The position numbers and the translations under genes are program-made. Positions 32,739 through 44,348 of a stretch of 64,000 nucleotides of DNA are shown here, one piece after another; within the stretch, counting starts at the first letter, position 1; every line of letters starts with the position of its first letter. The notes below the pieces were generated by a model. It had not been told where the DNA came from. It was given only the letters and a program-made list of their open reading frames with translations, and made no database searches. The DNA comes from Stenocarpella maydis. Lineage: Eukaryota > Ascomycota > Sordariomycetes > Diaporthales > Diaporthaceae. The DNA lies in the NCBI GenBank assembly GCA_002270565.1, contig NQMI01000108.1:96995-160994 (forward strand), given 5' to 3'.

Positions 32739-34980
32739 GGCTGCCGATTCTCACCCACCGCGTGGGCTGGCGGCTGTGAGATTGAGCGAGCTAACACGAG
32801 TGCGAGCGCGGGCACGGCCAATTGCTTGCCCAGGGGGGGCGTTCTGCTGGGTCACGGTGCAGCCCTCGCTCAGCCTGCCGTATGCCGGATTTGGTTGTGG
32901 GAAAGGGTAAACAAAGAGAACTGATCAGCCTTGAGGGAGGAGAGAAGCTTTGACAGAAGATCAGATCATCGTGTTGCCAATGCCCAGAGGCAACCAGCCA
33001 GAGCAGCCCCAGCGCATCGATATGCCCTCCCCCCTGATCGACCTCGCCAGGGGGGTTGCATTGGAATCGAGTCCGGTTGGCAGTCTGCAGGGACGGCCTG
33101 TCCCGGGCCCACACCTTCTAATGACAGCTCATTAGCCGTGCGGCAGGGACAAGGGCTTCTACTGGACCGCAGCGTCTGGGCCGCTTTACCAACCCGTCGT
33201 TTCATCAGTTCGACTCAGATAGCACGGCATCCCGCGCATCGACGACGTGGCCAGAGCCCAAAGCATCTCCCTGCTGCGAATGCCTGTGCCAGGCACCACA
33301 TGCCAAGACCTCAGTCCGGACCTTCACCGCCCAACAGCCTGCTCATTTGAAGTACACCAGTATATCACGGGGAAACAACTGACACCACTTCAGGTCTCCC
33401 AAGTCACCCGTGAAAAAGCCAGCTTCGCTTGGCAGCCTTGGCTCGTTTGTTCTTTGGCGGTCTAGAGTATTTCTCCCGGCAGTCAGCCCTGTCGTTGCCA
33501 AATCCACTCCGAGCGTGCTTGTCGACTCAGAGACTGAACGAACCATTGCCCACAAGCAACAATTCCAGATCAAGCCAATATGTTTCTGTTCATCTCTCTC
33601 TCCGACCGTTTGACATTGTCGCAATACAGCAACAACTGGCGATCGCGAGACCCTGGCCCCTGTCAAATACATGACCATCTCCGAAATTCTTTGTCATGGG
33701 CAAAAACTACCAAGTGCACGTTTCAACTGCTAACTCTTGCATCCCGGCTGCAACATCACGGCGCAGGCTCTGGCTAGAGTGGTGAGACTCTCGCCACTCT
33801 AGCCAGAGCCTGCGCCGTGGGAGCAACAGCACCAGAACCAGCCACGCCTATTTCAAACCCGTATTGTTCAAAGACTTCATAAATTGAAGTATTGGGTGTC
33901 ATGGAACATATATCCGATCTCAAAAGCAAAACCAGCAGCTAGTTACTATAGTTTCAAACTTGCCAACTTCTGTCTTTGCCACCGCTGCACCCTCACCTTA
34001 TGTAGACCAAACTGCAGCCTAAATGCTCTGCTGTAATCCCAACACGGCATTTAGGCCTGCGGTTGAACAGGCGCTAGGCAGACGGTTTGAAATTTACCGG
34101 AACTGCGAGACGGTGGCGGTATGTGATTCCCACCCTTCATGCAAACCCACACGCTGCAGCTACTCTAGACAGATTGATGTTGTGAAGAAATCTACATGTA
34201 GTTCTTACACTTCGAGTTTGGCCAATCCGGGCTTCTTTGCAAGGTCGATCAGCCTTTGATTTTGTGGGGCAAGCCTGCCGTTGCAGGCAGCAGTCCCCAG
34301 CTGCAAGTAGTGTTTAACGATGATCCGGCCTCACTAGGTCTAGTGCTGACATTTCACCCTTGTTTTTAGTTCTCTTGCGAGTTCTGTAAACCTATGGATG
34401 CAGAGCTGTTGCCTTGCCAGCGTGTTGATGAGTTAGTTAATGGTTGCCACCTGAAGCCCGAGGATTATTGAGGACAGCTTACGGTCGAGGTGAACGTGCT
34501 GAGACTTTGGCTCGCAAAGAATATAAATACTCTGGTTATATCGATATCTCGGAGATTGGGAAGTTGGCCTTGCCCTTCTACTTACAACAGACCTTTCGTG
34601 GCACCTGTAACAACCTGCTGTCGACCTGTGGCTCAAATTTCCCAGCTTGCCTTTCGCCGTACGACTTGTTCGCCGGAGTGTTGGCCTTGGACTACTCGCT
34701 TTGGCGGTTCGAGTCCACGCGCGGACTTGAAGCTGGTCTTGATTAGCCTCGTACGAGGCCATCACTATTTCCTTAGTGACTGCCTAGGTACCTAGGTATT
34801 GAATTTGAACCTACTGTTATCGGCATTTGGTATCATCTGACGCTGGGTATTTGAGCTTTTAGGACCATACCAAAGGACCTCCTGCAGCATTTTCCAAGAG
34901 AGAGAAAGGAAAGAGTGTTGTGGTCCGATCAGAACAAAATCATTTCGTTTGCCTACCAATCCCACCTGCGAATTGCAACG
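32739..34980. other. Divergent intergenic region with long hairpin
   Basis: The TRK promoter side and the AAA ATPase promoter side. It contains a perfect 26-bp inverted repeat at 33757-33819 and a double TACCTAGGTA palindrome at about 34783-34799. Short frames within it have no motif, and no protein gene is supported. Confidence 0.6.
33757..33819. repeat. Perfect 26-bp inverted repeat with 11-nt loop
   Basis: The left arm (33757-33782, beginning CACGGCGCAGG and ending CTAGAGTGG) is exactly complementary to the right arm (33794-33819). The loop TGAGACTCTCG is itself partly self-complementary. As RNA or cruciform DNA it would be very stable because it is GC-rich. It lies about 1 kb upstream of each flanking gene, not in a 3' end. 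Its role is unknown. Confidence 0.9.
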
Positions 34981-37194
34981 ATGGCAGACACCAAGCCCAG
35001 AGTTGCTCTTTACTATGGCGAGGATGGGCCTCCCAGCATGCTCAGCATTGGGGAACTGTCCGAGTTGCTGAAAACAGCCGACATCAACGATGGGGCCGAA
35101 GCCAATGAGGAAAGCTCAGAAGGCGAGCAAGGCGTGAGCGACACCCCTGAAGAAAGCGAAGAGGGAAAGGATACCACCAGCGCCCCAGTTGGATCCGTCA
35201 GCCAAGTCAAGAACATCTACAAATCATCAAAAGACAAGGACGGGGTCTGGACCTGGGTCAATAAGTACCCCGAGGACGTTGCCGAGCCGGCCGAGAACGC
35301 AGTGACGGACACTTATGCGGTGCTCGTGCGCAATATCAAGAGCCAGGACGGCCGCAAGAAACTCGAGGCTCACTCCATCGTCGTGCAGAGCCCCTGGCTG
35401 CAAAGGGCCCTCGGCGAAGTCTTGAAGGACTATCCGGGCGTGGCATGCGAGCTGCAGCGTCTGACCTTCGAGGCACCCTTCAAGCCTTTCATCCACCGCT
35501 GGTTCGAGCTACTCGAGTACATGAAGCGCCCCGACCTGGATACAACAACCAAGGAGCATCTTGTCGTTCTGCATGACATCCTTCAGTATGAGATTGGTGA
35601 CAGCATCAAGGCTTACGGGGACTATGTGCTCAACGGCGTCATCACTTTTGAACATCTTTGGTGAGTTTCCTTGGCTGTTCGTGTCAGACCATCTAACTAA
35701 CTGGCATTGCGGGATGATATTCCAACCCGGCTCCGTCATTCTCGCCGCCCACAAGGGGCCCCTCTCTGCTTTCGAGCTGGGTGAGGCACAGTACATGGAG
35801 AACAATTGTGGAAAGTTCATGGGCCTTTTTGCAGACTGCGTCGATTACAGCGGAAAAGAGTTCGGTCGTGTGACGGAAAGGATCGACGTTCCCGAGTTCA
35901 TTGGTGCCAAGAAGATCACTGGCTTGAATGCCTTCCCGTTGGCTTTCCACGAGGATGAATCGGCAGTGTCCGCGAGCCTGATCGGCCGGGGCAGGATCTT
36001 TGAAATGCTTGCCGGCCACCATTACAAAGCGTAAGTAATCACACATCCGGACAGATGCCCCGATGGGTTTGATGCTGACTTGGCAACTCATCTGACAGAT
36101 ACGACGGCACCGCGATCACCTGGGATCAGCAGGGCAACGAGGTTCCAATCCAGATCAGTGGCCGCATCGTGGTGGATATACATTCCTTCAACCGTAGCAA
36201 CCTGTTCCGAAGTCGCCGGCTCACCGATTGGAAGGCCAAGGACCTGGAGCGGCTGCACAAACACCGATGCAAGCACGGCCTCTCCGAGCAGGGCCAGCTC
36301 AGACTCACACCATACTACCAGATGCTTGCGCGGTCTCGGACCCGTGGGTATTCCCTCAAGCGCAAGGAGTGGCTCGAGTTCTATGTCGAGCAGGTCGGCG
36401 AGATCAAGTGGAACCGAGACGCGTTCGACAGGCTCGTGCTGCCAGACGACCAAAAGGAGCTCATCATGGCGTTCTCGGAGGCGCAGCTGGACGGCGGCGA
36501 TACCTTTGACGACGTCATCTCCGGCAAGGGCCGCGGCATCATATGCCTGCTCTCCGGCCCTCCGGGCGTGGGCAAGACCCTGACGGCAGAAGCCGTCGCC
36601 GAGAACCTGCGCGTGCCCCTGCACACCCTCAGCTCGGGCGACCTTGGCTCGAAGCCGTGGGAGGTCGAGCACGGCCTGTCGCAGATCCTGGAGCTGGTGG
36701 CGCGGTGGAACGCGATCCTGCTGCTGGACGAGTGCGACGTCTTCCTGGAGGCGCGGTCGGCCCACGACCTCGAGCGCAACAAGGTCGTCTCCATCTTCCT
36801 GCGCACCCTCGAGTACTACGAGGGCATCCTGTTCATGACCACCAACCGCGTCGACAACATCGATCAGGCATTCCAGTCACGCATCCACGTCTCCCTCGAG
36901 TACCCGGACCTCACGGCCGAGTCGCGCGCACACATCTGGCGCAACTTCCTCTCCGCCGCCAGGCAGGAGCCCGAGATGACGGAGCGCGACGTCGAGGAGC
37001 TGGCGCAGCTGGAGCTCAACGGCCGGCAGATCAAGAACATACTCAAGACTGCTCAGCTGCTGGCAAGGCGGAACAAGAGCGTGCTCAGGCGCAGCTTCAT
37101 CGAGACCGTCTTGTCGATCGAGAAGCGTCGCCCGGCGGTCAACGGGGCTGCGGACTGGACTATGAAGGCCGGTGTCAAGACTGTGGAAAACTAG
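34981..37194 (+). CDS. AAA ATPase with N-terminal DUF7025-like region
   Basis: Three exons (34981-35660, 35713-36030, 36099-37194) encode about 697 residues. The N-terminal ~330 residues contain an acidic stretch and a conserved region (FEHLW..FQPGSVILA) of the kind found in fungal AAA proteins carrying DUF7025. The C-terminal part is an AAA module. Walker A is SGPPGVGKTLT (about 484-494), Walker B AILLLDECDVFL (about 537-548), and sensor 1 MTTNR. Basic residues follow in the small helical domain. The protein probably remodels other proteins, with target unknown. Intron 2 (36031-36098) is normal GT-AG. Intron 1 (35661-35712) has GTGAGT and a CTAAC branch site but ends GCGG instead of GCAG, so correct splicing is doubtful. 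Confidence 0.85.
35661..35712 (+). other. Intron with GT...GG ends (lost AG acceptor)
   Basis: The donor GTGAGT is strong and CTAACTAAC lies about 15 nt before the expected acceptor. The frame and protein continuity (FEHLW-MIFQPGSV) require the exon to begin at GATGATATTCC. The preceding bases are GCGG; an A-to-G change from GCAG would explain this. The only AG in the intron, at about 35686, would leave an immediate stop. Confidence 0.6.
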
Positions 37195-37650
37195 AGGATC
37201 ATGCAACTGGCTTTCTATGGTGATGAAACTCACTCGGGCACCAGGGACATGGCTGCGCGACGTTGGAGTTCTTGCACAGGAGGTCAAATGCCATGGTGTG
37301 GCCTCACGGAGTATCGGGTCGACTTGTAACCGAGTGTCGAAGAATAGAAGTTCTCCAGTGCAGATACCTAGTGAGGGCCTATTTCCTGATTTCATCTAGA
37401 TGAAGGGTGGATGGCATACTACATACCTAGGTACGCTGGAGGTCGCCAGGTGCAGACAGGCTTGCACACATGCATGTGAATAATGAATCTCAATCCTCCC
37501 CGACCGCAACAAGGACATATCGGGCTGAGAGCCAGGTCATCTCAATAGGATTACGACTGTCTGGAAACTTGATATCATAACTAATATCCCGCCTACGCCT
37601 GATGCATGTTTGTAGGTCGTTGATCTGCTACCATCCATCGTCCCGACCAT
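37195..37650. other. Convergent spacer
   Basis: Between the AAA ATPase and the minus-strand secreted protein. It holds a TACCTAGGTA palindrome at about 37425. No gene is seen. Confidence 0.6.
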
Positions 37651-38798
37651 CTAGCCCCACGCGTCAGGGCAGACGAAAGTCTCTCCGGAGTGAGCACCAA
37701 ATAGGGCCTCATCATCAAAGTAGATCTGGTTATAAGGCGCGTTAATGCACTTTCCGCCCCCGTTGGGTCCGACGTGAGCGCAGTGAATCTAGCCAAGAAA
37801 TCAGCACCACATCATTCAACACATGTGCTATTTCCTTTGTCCACCCTGGGCGTTGGCACAGTCTCGATTTGTCTTACCTCAGGCCGGATTGGTGTCAATC
37901 GGACGTGTAGAGCTCTACACCAGACGTTATCGCCCCACAGGTTATCGAACGTGCCCATGGGCTTCTTGCTCAGACCGGTGACGCACTGGTCGACAGAGTC
38001 CCACTGCCTGTTGGCTCCGGTACACTGCGGGAGAGGTTTACATCAGCCTTGTACCATTCCTCTGTTGTAAACGTCGTGGGACGCCGCTTGGCGATGATGA
38101 TGGATAGGTAGTTACTCACCATAGCCTGAGTCGCCTGACAGAGCTGGTGGCGGACCAGGCCCTCGTTGACCGGGTAGTGTGCGGTATCGTGGGCCATGTC
38201 CCACCACCGCTGCAGAGCCGGGATCCAGGCATCGTACTTGAGCACGGCGCCATCGTTGTCGAAGTGCCAGAAGGCAATTTGCTTGAGGGTTGAGACTTGC
38301 TTCTGGTACGTGGCTAGGACCGAGGCGTTGATGCCCATCGTCTTGCCGTACACCACAGACGCGGCGACCTCGGGGCAATGGGACACGAAGTGAGTGATAG
38401 TCACGTTGGTCCAGGTGGCGTATGTAGGAGGGGCCGGGTCCGGAGTCAGGGCAAAGAAATACTCCATCGTGTCATCGACTGATGTTTGTTTGTTTGTCAG
38501 GCGTCCAGAACATAGTTTGAAAGAGTGTGTTTGTATCTGAAGTATGCTTACTACCAGTGAAGTTGCCGATAGGTGTGATCCGGCCGGCAACATGTTCTGC
38601 AAAGAGTCCGCCAGGTATGGCGCTTGAACCGTTCTGGAGGAAGGCCAGGTTGTTGGGGTAAGTCGTGAGGCTGTAGATGTTGTTGATTGTATCGAGGTTC
38701 CGCTGCTGGAAGGCAGGGGCATCTCGATGCAGCTGAAACGGGGTCAAACCCATTGCTGCCGAGAGCAGAAAGAAGAGCAAGACGAGTTCGCAAACCAT
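37651..38798 (-). CDS. Conserved fungal secreted protein of unknown function
   Basis: Four exons (38798-38552, 38478-38120, 38024-37878, 37788-37651) encode 296 residues. The three introns (73, 95 and 89 nt) all end AG. The donors are GTAAGC, GTGAGT and GTAAGA. The N-terminus MVCELVLLFFLLSAAMG is a signal peptide. The mature part has the sequence NNIYSLTTYPNNLAFLQNGSS, several N-glycosylation sites and a cysteine-rich C-terminal third (QLCQAT, CTGANRQWDSVDQC, DNVWCRALH, HCAHVGPNGGGKC). That pattern fits an extracellular fold with disulphides. I recognise the overall pattern as a conserved hypothetical secreted protein of ascomycetes but can name no activity. It is not clustered with related genes. 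Confidence 0.8.
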
Positions 38799-40555
38799 TC
38801 TTGATATGTGGCTGTCGTTCTGTAGAACTGCCAGTCAGAAGATGTTGGGCTCGAAAAGGAGGACTTGTAGATGTGGTGTTGACAGTTGGAGGAAAGGGTA
38901 AGTTGCAGTCTGGGCGATCAACCCTTTTTTTTTTTTTTTTTTTTTTTCCGTAAGAGCCTTGCACAAGAGGTGCGTGGGCCGACCTTCCCGAGTGAATACA
39001 TCTAGGCATTCTAGGGCTAGTGAATGCAAATCGTGTTAATCAACTCATTCAATCTTGTTATACTCACTGACATAGCTAGGTACATTCCAAAAGCAAACGG
39101 CGCAAGAAAAGTATAGATGCCACGGCAGTGACTGGGATCCATCCATCTTTCAGCAGCAGCTAGCAGCTACACATCTGCAGCTACATCTGCAGCTAACTCC
39201 TGGATCTTCACCATGCTTCTGATTACCTGAAAGTCGTCCATCAGCAGAAATTCCCACCTGCCTCTCGATCTTAATTCGCCTTCCTGCAGGGTTGGCTGCC
39301 ACCCTTTGTGGGCAGCGGCGGCTCGCTCGATACGCTTGAGAACCTGTTGGCTGCAATTTCCATATCTGGGAATCCTGAAAGGCAGCCAGGCTATTCGCCA
39401 CTATGGAACGATGCTGTTCAATCACCCCGGTTGTGCTTAGTAGTGCTGTGCCTAGGCTTGACAGATGCATCCTAAGTCAGCCCTTGTGCCCATGTCCATA
39501 GATGGTGCGGTGGTGCTACTAAGTGATTAGCAGTTTCTAAGTTAATGGCCGATTACATCTGGCTCCTTGACCGGTATCGCAAATACAGGATAGATACATG
39601 TCCAGCCTTGGAAGCCAGGCATCAAACCGTGGCGGGTTTTCAACCACACAAGTGAGGCACGAGCAGCTCGATTCGAACGACAAGCAGTTGCCCATGCAAC
39701 TTAGAATGCGCTCTCAACGACCTATTTCTGGGTTTACAGAGTGTGAAATAACTTGGGCGAAGTTCGCAGCGCCAAGGGGTACGCTCGGGTCTGTACAGAA
39801 AATACATGGAGAACATGACATGGCATTCATGGATGTGCTCCAAACGGCCTCGTCGAATCTGAGCTCCATTGGTTCGTTGGGCCGTGACATGTAGTTCTTG
39901 ACACTGGGACATGCCGGTCAATCCATGTTCTATTTTGGACACCCGACGGCTGTTGCAGGGCTCCCCTGTCCCTGTCCGAAGCCCCGGAATGGCGTGCGGC
40001 GATACGATGCATTACCCGCTTTTCGGGCCACCCCACTGCTCGTTGACGGCTCCCCAGCTCACCTGAGCCTGCAGTGGCAGGGGCGAGGAAGGAAAGGGGC
40101 TCGCCCAGCGGCCCAGGGACGGCTTGGACATGGGACGACAATCTGGGAACACATGCAGACTCCTAGCCGGCATACGAACGCATTGAATAGAAACAGACCC
40201 AAACTGTCCGCTCGCAAATAGAGACAGCACGATGGATGGCTCGACACGACATCATCAGGGGACGTTGCAGGGCATGACTGCCAGGAGGAGCTCTTGGTCA
40301 AGGTTGCTGACGAGGAACAGGAGATGGAGCCCGGTCCGGCACGGTTAACCGAGCAGGCCCACTGGCCTGACGCTCACCTCGTATTCCAAGCCGGATGCTA
40401 CCTGCAACCTCCTGTTTATGTCAGTTGTCAGTGGGCGGGTGTAAGTAGGTACACTACTTCAGTGAGACGGCTCCTGTCAGTCCGACTCTCTGTCTGACGC
40501 CCCAGCCCACCACTCGCTCCAGCAGTCGCCCCTCGTTTCAATCGACTCTCCGAAC
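38799..40555. other. Divergent intergenic region
   Basis: It contains a T run of about 23 at 38925-38947 and a short tandem CATCTGCAGCTA duplication at about 39173-39196. A frame at 39598-39894 has no motif. The right end is the promoter and leader of the pepsin-like gene. No gene is supported. Confidence 0.55.
38925..38947. repeat. Poly-T run
   Basis: An uninterrupted T tract about 130 bp upstream (5' side) of the secreted protein gene. Confidence 0.9.
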
Positions 40556-41815
40556 ATGAAGACTGGGCTGATGATCATGTCGGTCGGCGCGGCGGTCGCC
40601 CAGACCGTGCCGACCGTGCTCGTGCCCCTCAACCTCCGCTTCGGTGCCAACCACAAGACCTCGACCGATGTGTTCGTGCCCTCGCTGAACACCACCATCG
40701 AGGTGGTGTACGATCAGGGCAGCGAGAACTTTTTTGTCTTCGGGCCCGACTCGATTGCAAACTGGGGCCTCACCTGCCTTGGCTGCCAAGGGCCTTGCAA
40801 CGTCACGGTCCCAGCCGGGGACTACTTGGACTACCCGCTTTCTTCCGCGGCATCCAAGCCCGTGCCATTCATCTCCTTCTACGCATACGGGGGATTCGAC
40901 AAGATCTACGAGGGCGACGTCGCCATAAACGAGACTTTTGACTTCGTCAACAACGCGGGACTGTCCACCACCAGCCCCAACACGACAGTGGCCATTGTCG
41001 ACTACGTTCAGCTGCGCATCGGCGACGGTGGCACCTGCGCCTCTGTGCCTGCCTATGACCTCGGCATCCTGGGCGTCTCACCGTACTACCACAGCAATAA
41101 CGGGACTGGACGTAACACGACCGGCCCGTCCTTCCGCCACGACCTGCTCGAGCGCGGGCTCATCAGTGCCCCGGTCCAGTCGCTGTGGTTCGACGAGGCC
41201 CCGGCTGACGTGCGCGGCACCTACACCGGAGGCGGCCTGCAGGGCGGCATCGACACCTCCAAGTACGAGGGCCCGCTGGTCAAGGTTCCCAACGCCTGGC
41301 AGCAGGGCGACGTCGGCTACTACGTGCCAATCCCAAGGGTGTCCTCCAGCGGTATTCCCGTCGCCACAACCACCTCCGGTGGCCAGCTGACCACCTGCCT
41401 CGTCGACTCGGGCACGCACGACGATGAGCTCCCCATCGCTGACGAGGCCGCCTTCTTCAACGCGACCGGCATCCGCCGCAGCCCTGCCGGCCACATCGCC
41501 TGGCCCGGCACCTGTGACTCCATCCCCGCCGACAAGACCGTCGACTTGACCTTTGACGGTGTCAACGAGGGCCAGTCAGTCACCATCAAGGTGCCGATCC
41601 GCTCCTACGTGAGGTACTCGATTCAGATCGACGAAGACGAGGGATACTGCTACCTCAGTGTTGATACCAGCGGCTGTATCCTCGGGTCCCCGTTTGCTAC
41701 TGCTGCCTTCTTCGCCGCTGACGATGAGCGCGGTGAGATTGCCTTTGCCCACGGCGCAGTGTCCAAGCCCGGCACTCCCGTCGATGAGGCAAGCGTCATC
41801 GCTAGGATTCCGTAA
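40556..41815 (+). CDS. Pepsin-like (A1) aspartic protease, unusual first motif
   Basis: A single exon of 419 residues with an N-terminal signal-like stretch (MKTGLMIMSVGAAVAQ). Two lobes of an A1 fold are visible. The first catalytic site reads VYDQGSENFFVFGPD (D53-Q-G-S) and the second CLVDSGTHDDELP (D284-S-G-T). YAYGGFDKIYEGDVAI fits the flap region. DTGS is the usual first motif, so the threonine after the first aspartate is replaced by glutamine. Both catalytic aspartates remain. NxT/S sites and paired cysteines (CLGCQGPC; C...C near the C-terminus) suggest a secreted protein. No clear propeptide is seen. It could be active with altered geometry, or act as a non-proteolytic relative. Confidence 0.8.
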   Translation: MKTGLMIMSVGAAVAQTVPTVLVPLNLRFGANHKTSTDVFVPSLNTTIEVVYDQGSENFFVFGPDSIANWGLTCLGCQGPCNVTVPAGDYLDYPLSSAASKPVPFISFYAYGGFDKIYEGDVAINETFDFVNNAGLSTTSPNTTVAIVDYVQLRIGDGGTCASVPAYDLGILGVSPYYHSNNGTGRNTTGPSFRHDLLERGLISAPVQSLWFDEAPADVRGTYTGGGLQGGIDTSKYEGPLVKVPNAWQQGDVGYYVPIPRVSSSGIPVATTTSGGQLTTCLVDSGTHDDELPIADEAAFFNATGIRRSPAGHIAWPGTCDSIPADKTVDLTFDGVNEGQSVTIKVPIRSYVRYSIQIDEDEGYCYLSVDTSGCILGSPFATAAFFAADDERGEIAFAHGAVSKPGTPVDEASVIARIP

Positions 41816-42455
41816 ATAGTCGAAGCCGAGATTCGCCCTGTGCATACGAATTGAGAATGGGCATTATCTTCATACTCCACTGGACTCGCATCACCCAGCT
41901 GTTCTTGTTCACGTGGCAATTTGGGCTGCACACTGCGCACGCTCGTCAGGTTGAGTATGCAATTCAGAGGTTCATTTCTAACAACAACGGAGATGTACCT
42001 TTGATACCGTGCGGTGCTTCGCAACCTCGTGTGAATTAAGCCGTCGGACATTTGCATTGTGACTATAAAGGATTGCGGCATCGGATCTTTGTGCAATTGT
42101 CAAATTCCAACCTTGCTTTTGCTTTGGCTCCATTGTCATGCATCCCCAACTGTGCCGCCAGATACTTAGATTGCAGTAAAGGAAGGCCTGGATATATCAT
42201 CAATAATCATTGTTACCTAGGTACCAATGGTTCTTTGTCACAGCCGGGCTGGAACCCCCGACTCTGAGACAAGAACATCAGTTATTATAAATCCTCGTGC
42301 AGATCGTCAATCGTGGATATGCGAATCCCTCAATATCCGCAAAGCGATTGATCCGCACAACAAGATTCGACATCACAAAAGTTTCACTTCTAACCAGATT
42401 CCAACCACCACAATCGTTTCGACAGGAAACAGGCAGTCCTTTGTTGAAAGGAGCC
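41816..42455. other. Spacer between pepsin-like and AA11 genes
   Basis: About 640 bp between two genes of the same direction. It contains ACCTAGGTACC at about 42215-42225. The last 160 bp are probably the leader of the AA11 gene. No gene is seen. Confidence 0.6.
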
Positions 42456-43571
42456 ATGAATCCATCACAACTCGCAGTCCTACTGGGCATTACCACTGTG
42501 GCCGACAGCCACGGCATCATGGTTGAGCCTCGCCCATACAACCTCCACACGGCTCCTCTGCAGCAGGTAGCTCCGCTGGGCGCTGAGCTTCCTTTCCCCT
42601 GCCAGGGAAGAACTGAGCACGTTGAAGACAGAACTACACTGACCGCGGGCACTTCCCAGACCGTCAGATTCTGGATCAGCGCCGTCCACGGAGGGGGCAG
42701 CTGTCAATTCTCCGTCACCTACGACTACCCGCCGCCCGCCGACCCCGCCAAGTGGCACACCATATACACCATCATAGGAGACTGCCCCGCCAAGGCGGCC
42801 GGGAATCTACCGACGACCGAGACAGACGCAGATGGAAGGGAAAACGGGCCACAGTGTGGGAATGCATCGGGCGAGGAATGCGTGCGACAGTTTGACATTC
42901 CCATCCCCAAGGGCATCAGGAACAGTGACAAGGCTACCTTTGCCTTCACTTGGCTGAACCATCTCGGCAATAGAGAATATTACATGACCTGCGCTCCTGT
43001 CAACATCGTCGGTGGCACGGACGATAAAGAGCTCATGGACTCGCTCCCCCCGGTCTTCCAGGCCAACATCCCGGGACAATGCACGACGGGCGGGGGCGTT
43101 CTGAACATTCCCAACCCGGGCAAGTTTGGCAAGGTCAACGTCCAACCCAGCCCCGGTGCCAGCGGCACATGCCCGGCTGCGGACCCCCCATCCTTTGCTG
43201 AGAGCCCACAGGGCGGCGGAAACACTGCCGGCCAGGGGGGCGCTCCCAAGGGCACCCCGCAGTCCTCATCGCTCATGACCATGACGACCTCGACGCGGAC
43301 CACGGCGAGCACCCAACCCACCTCTGCCAACGGCCCCCGGCCTTCGGCGGGCACTACCACGTCCCAGGCAGCGCCTGCCGGGACCAGCCAGCCTTCGTGG
43401 GCAGTCGGCATGAAGCCATGCCAGGCGCCTGACAGTACAATCTACTGTTTCGAGGACAACGAATTTGGGATTTGCACTGAGGGCTGGGCTCAGCCAATCC
43501 CCCTCAACCAGGATCAGGTTTGCGAGAATGGCGAGATCACCTACAAATTCACCGCCAGCTCTAGCACTTGA
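42456..43571 (+). CDS. AA11-type lytic polysaccharide monooxygenase
   Basis: A single exon of 371 residues from the ATG at 42456. An in-frame upstream extension has no signal-peptide character, whereas residues 1-18 here do, leaving His19 as the mature N-terminus (HGIMVEPRP). PFPCQG follows at about residue 46, as in AA11. The second brace histidine is His78 in SAVHGGGSCQFSV, and the axial tyrosine lies in NREYYMTCAPV (residues 172-182). AA11 enzymes oxidise chitin. A Ser/Thr/Pro/Gly-rich linker (about 235-315) leads to a cysteine-bearing C-terminal module (KPCQAPDSTIYCFEDNEFG, then CTEGWAQP and QVCENG). That module may aid substrate binding. The neighbouring pepsin-like gene is also secreted, but no shared regulation is visible. 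Confidence 0.85.
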   Translation: MNPSQLAVLLGITTVADSHGIMVEPRPYNLHTAPLQQVAPLGAELPFPCQGRTEHVEDRTTLTAGTSQTVRFWISAVHGGGSCQFSVTYDYPPPADPAKWHTIYTIIGDCPAKAAGNLPTTETDADGRENGPQCGNASGEECVRQFDIPIPKGIRNSDKATFAFTWLNHLGNREYYMTCAPVNIVGGTDDKELMDSLPPVFQANIPGQCTTGGGVLNIPNPGKFGKVNVQPSPGASGTCPAADPPSFAESPQGGGNTAGQGGAPKGTPQSSSLMTMTTSTRTTASTQPTSANGPRPSAGTTTSQAAPAGTSQPSWAVGMKPCQAPDSTIYCFEDNEFGICTEGWAQPIPLNQDQVCENGEITYKFTASSST

Positions 43572-44348
43572 GCGCGTCGAGCATACTTATGCTTCAGGGC
43601 CGAGGAGTCAAGGTGAGATGGACAACCATCAGGTAGGTTGGTGGTTTGTTTATATTTCCGAGCGCTACAAATTGAAATCCTCAGTGGCTGTGGCCGTAGC
43701 TTGGAAAGTTCAGGAGTTTAGGGTAGTTCCTTAATACAGCTCCCTCTAGGTATTAGTCAACAATCATAATTTTGCGTCATGTTTAATCCCACAATTTCGC
43801 TGCTTCATATTCGGATTTTTTCAGCGGGTAACTATACAGTTACACTCAAGTTTCGTGGTGTATACCTACTCAAGTAGGTACTTCGGAGGGTTTTGATGAT
43901 GCAACCCGCGCAATGCATCAAGTGGAACTGATTCAGATGATGAATCAGAACCCTCGGCTCTTAGCGGCAGCAAGTATGCAGTGAGCCGCAGTCGCAGTCA
44001 TGCTGTTATGCCTACGCCCACAAGGATGTATAAGGGTCACGGATAGATGTCAGCACGGCCCTGATTTGACAGTCCCTTGCCAATTAGAATCCACGCAGAG
44101 ACGGAAACGGGACTCCTCCGACGAGGCTGCTTCCCGTAAAGCTAAACACCGGTCCCCGGAACAGATTTATTCTCCAGCAAGCTCGTTTGCGTACCTAGAG
44201 GGGAATAGATATGGCGGTCAGTCGGCAGGTCTGGGCTGGAAGCCCTGGGATTCAGACGTTCCTTTCGTTCGGGCGTCAGGATGACGGAGTCATACATGCA
44301 TTGTTCATTATTAGACGGGAGCTGGTATAAACATCCGATACAGTCTGG
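43572..44348. other. Intergenic spacer
   Basis: The 3' flank of the AA11 gene and the region before the P450 relic. A frame at 44000-44284 has no P450 character. The missing N-terminal part of the P450 was looked for here and not found. Confidence 0.5.

Noticed and set aside
39598..39894. 98-codon plus-strand frame
   Set aside because: No motif, no splice signals, poor start context; treated as intergenic.
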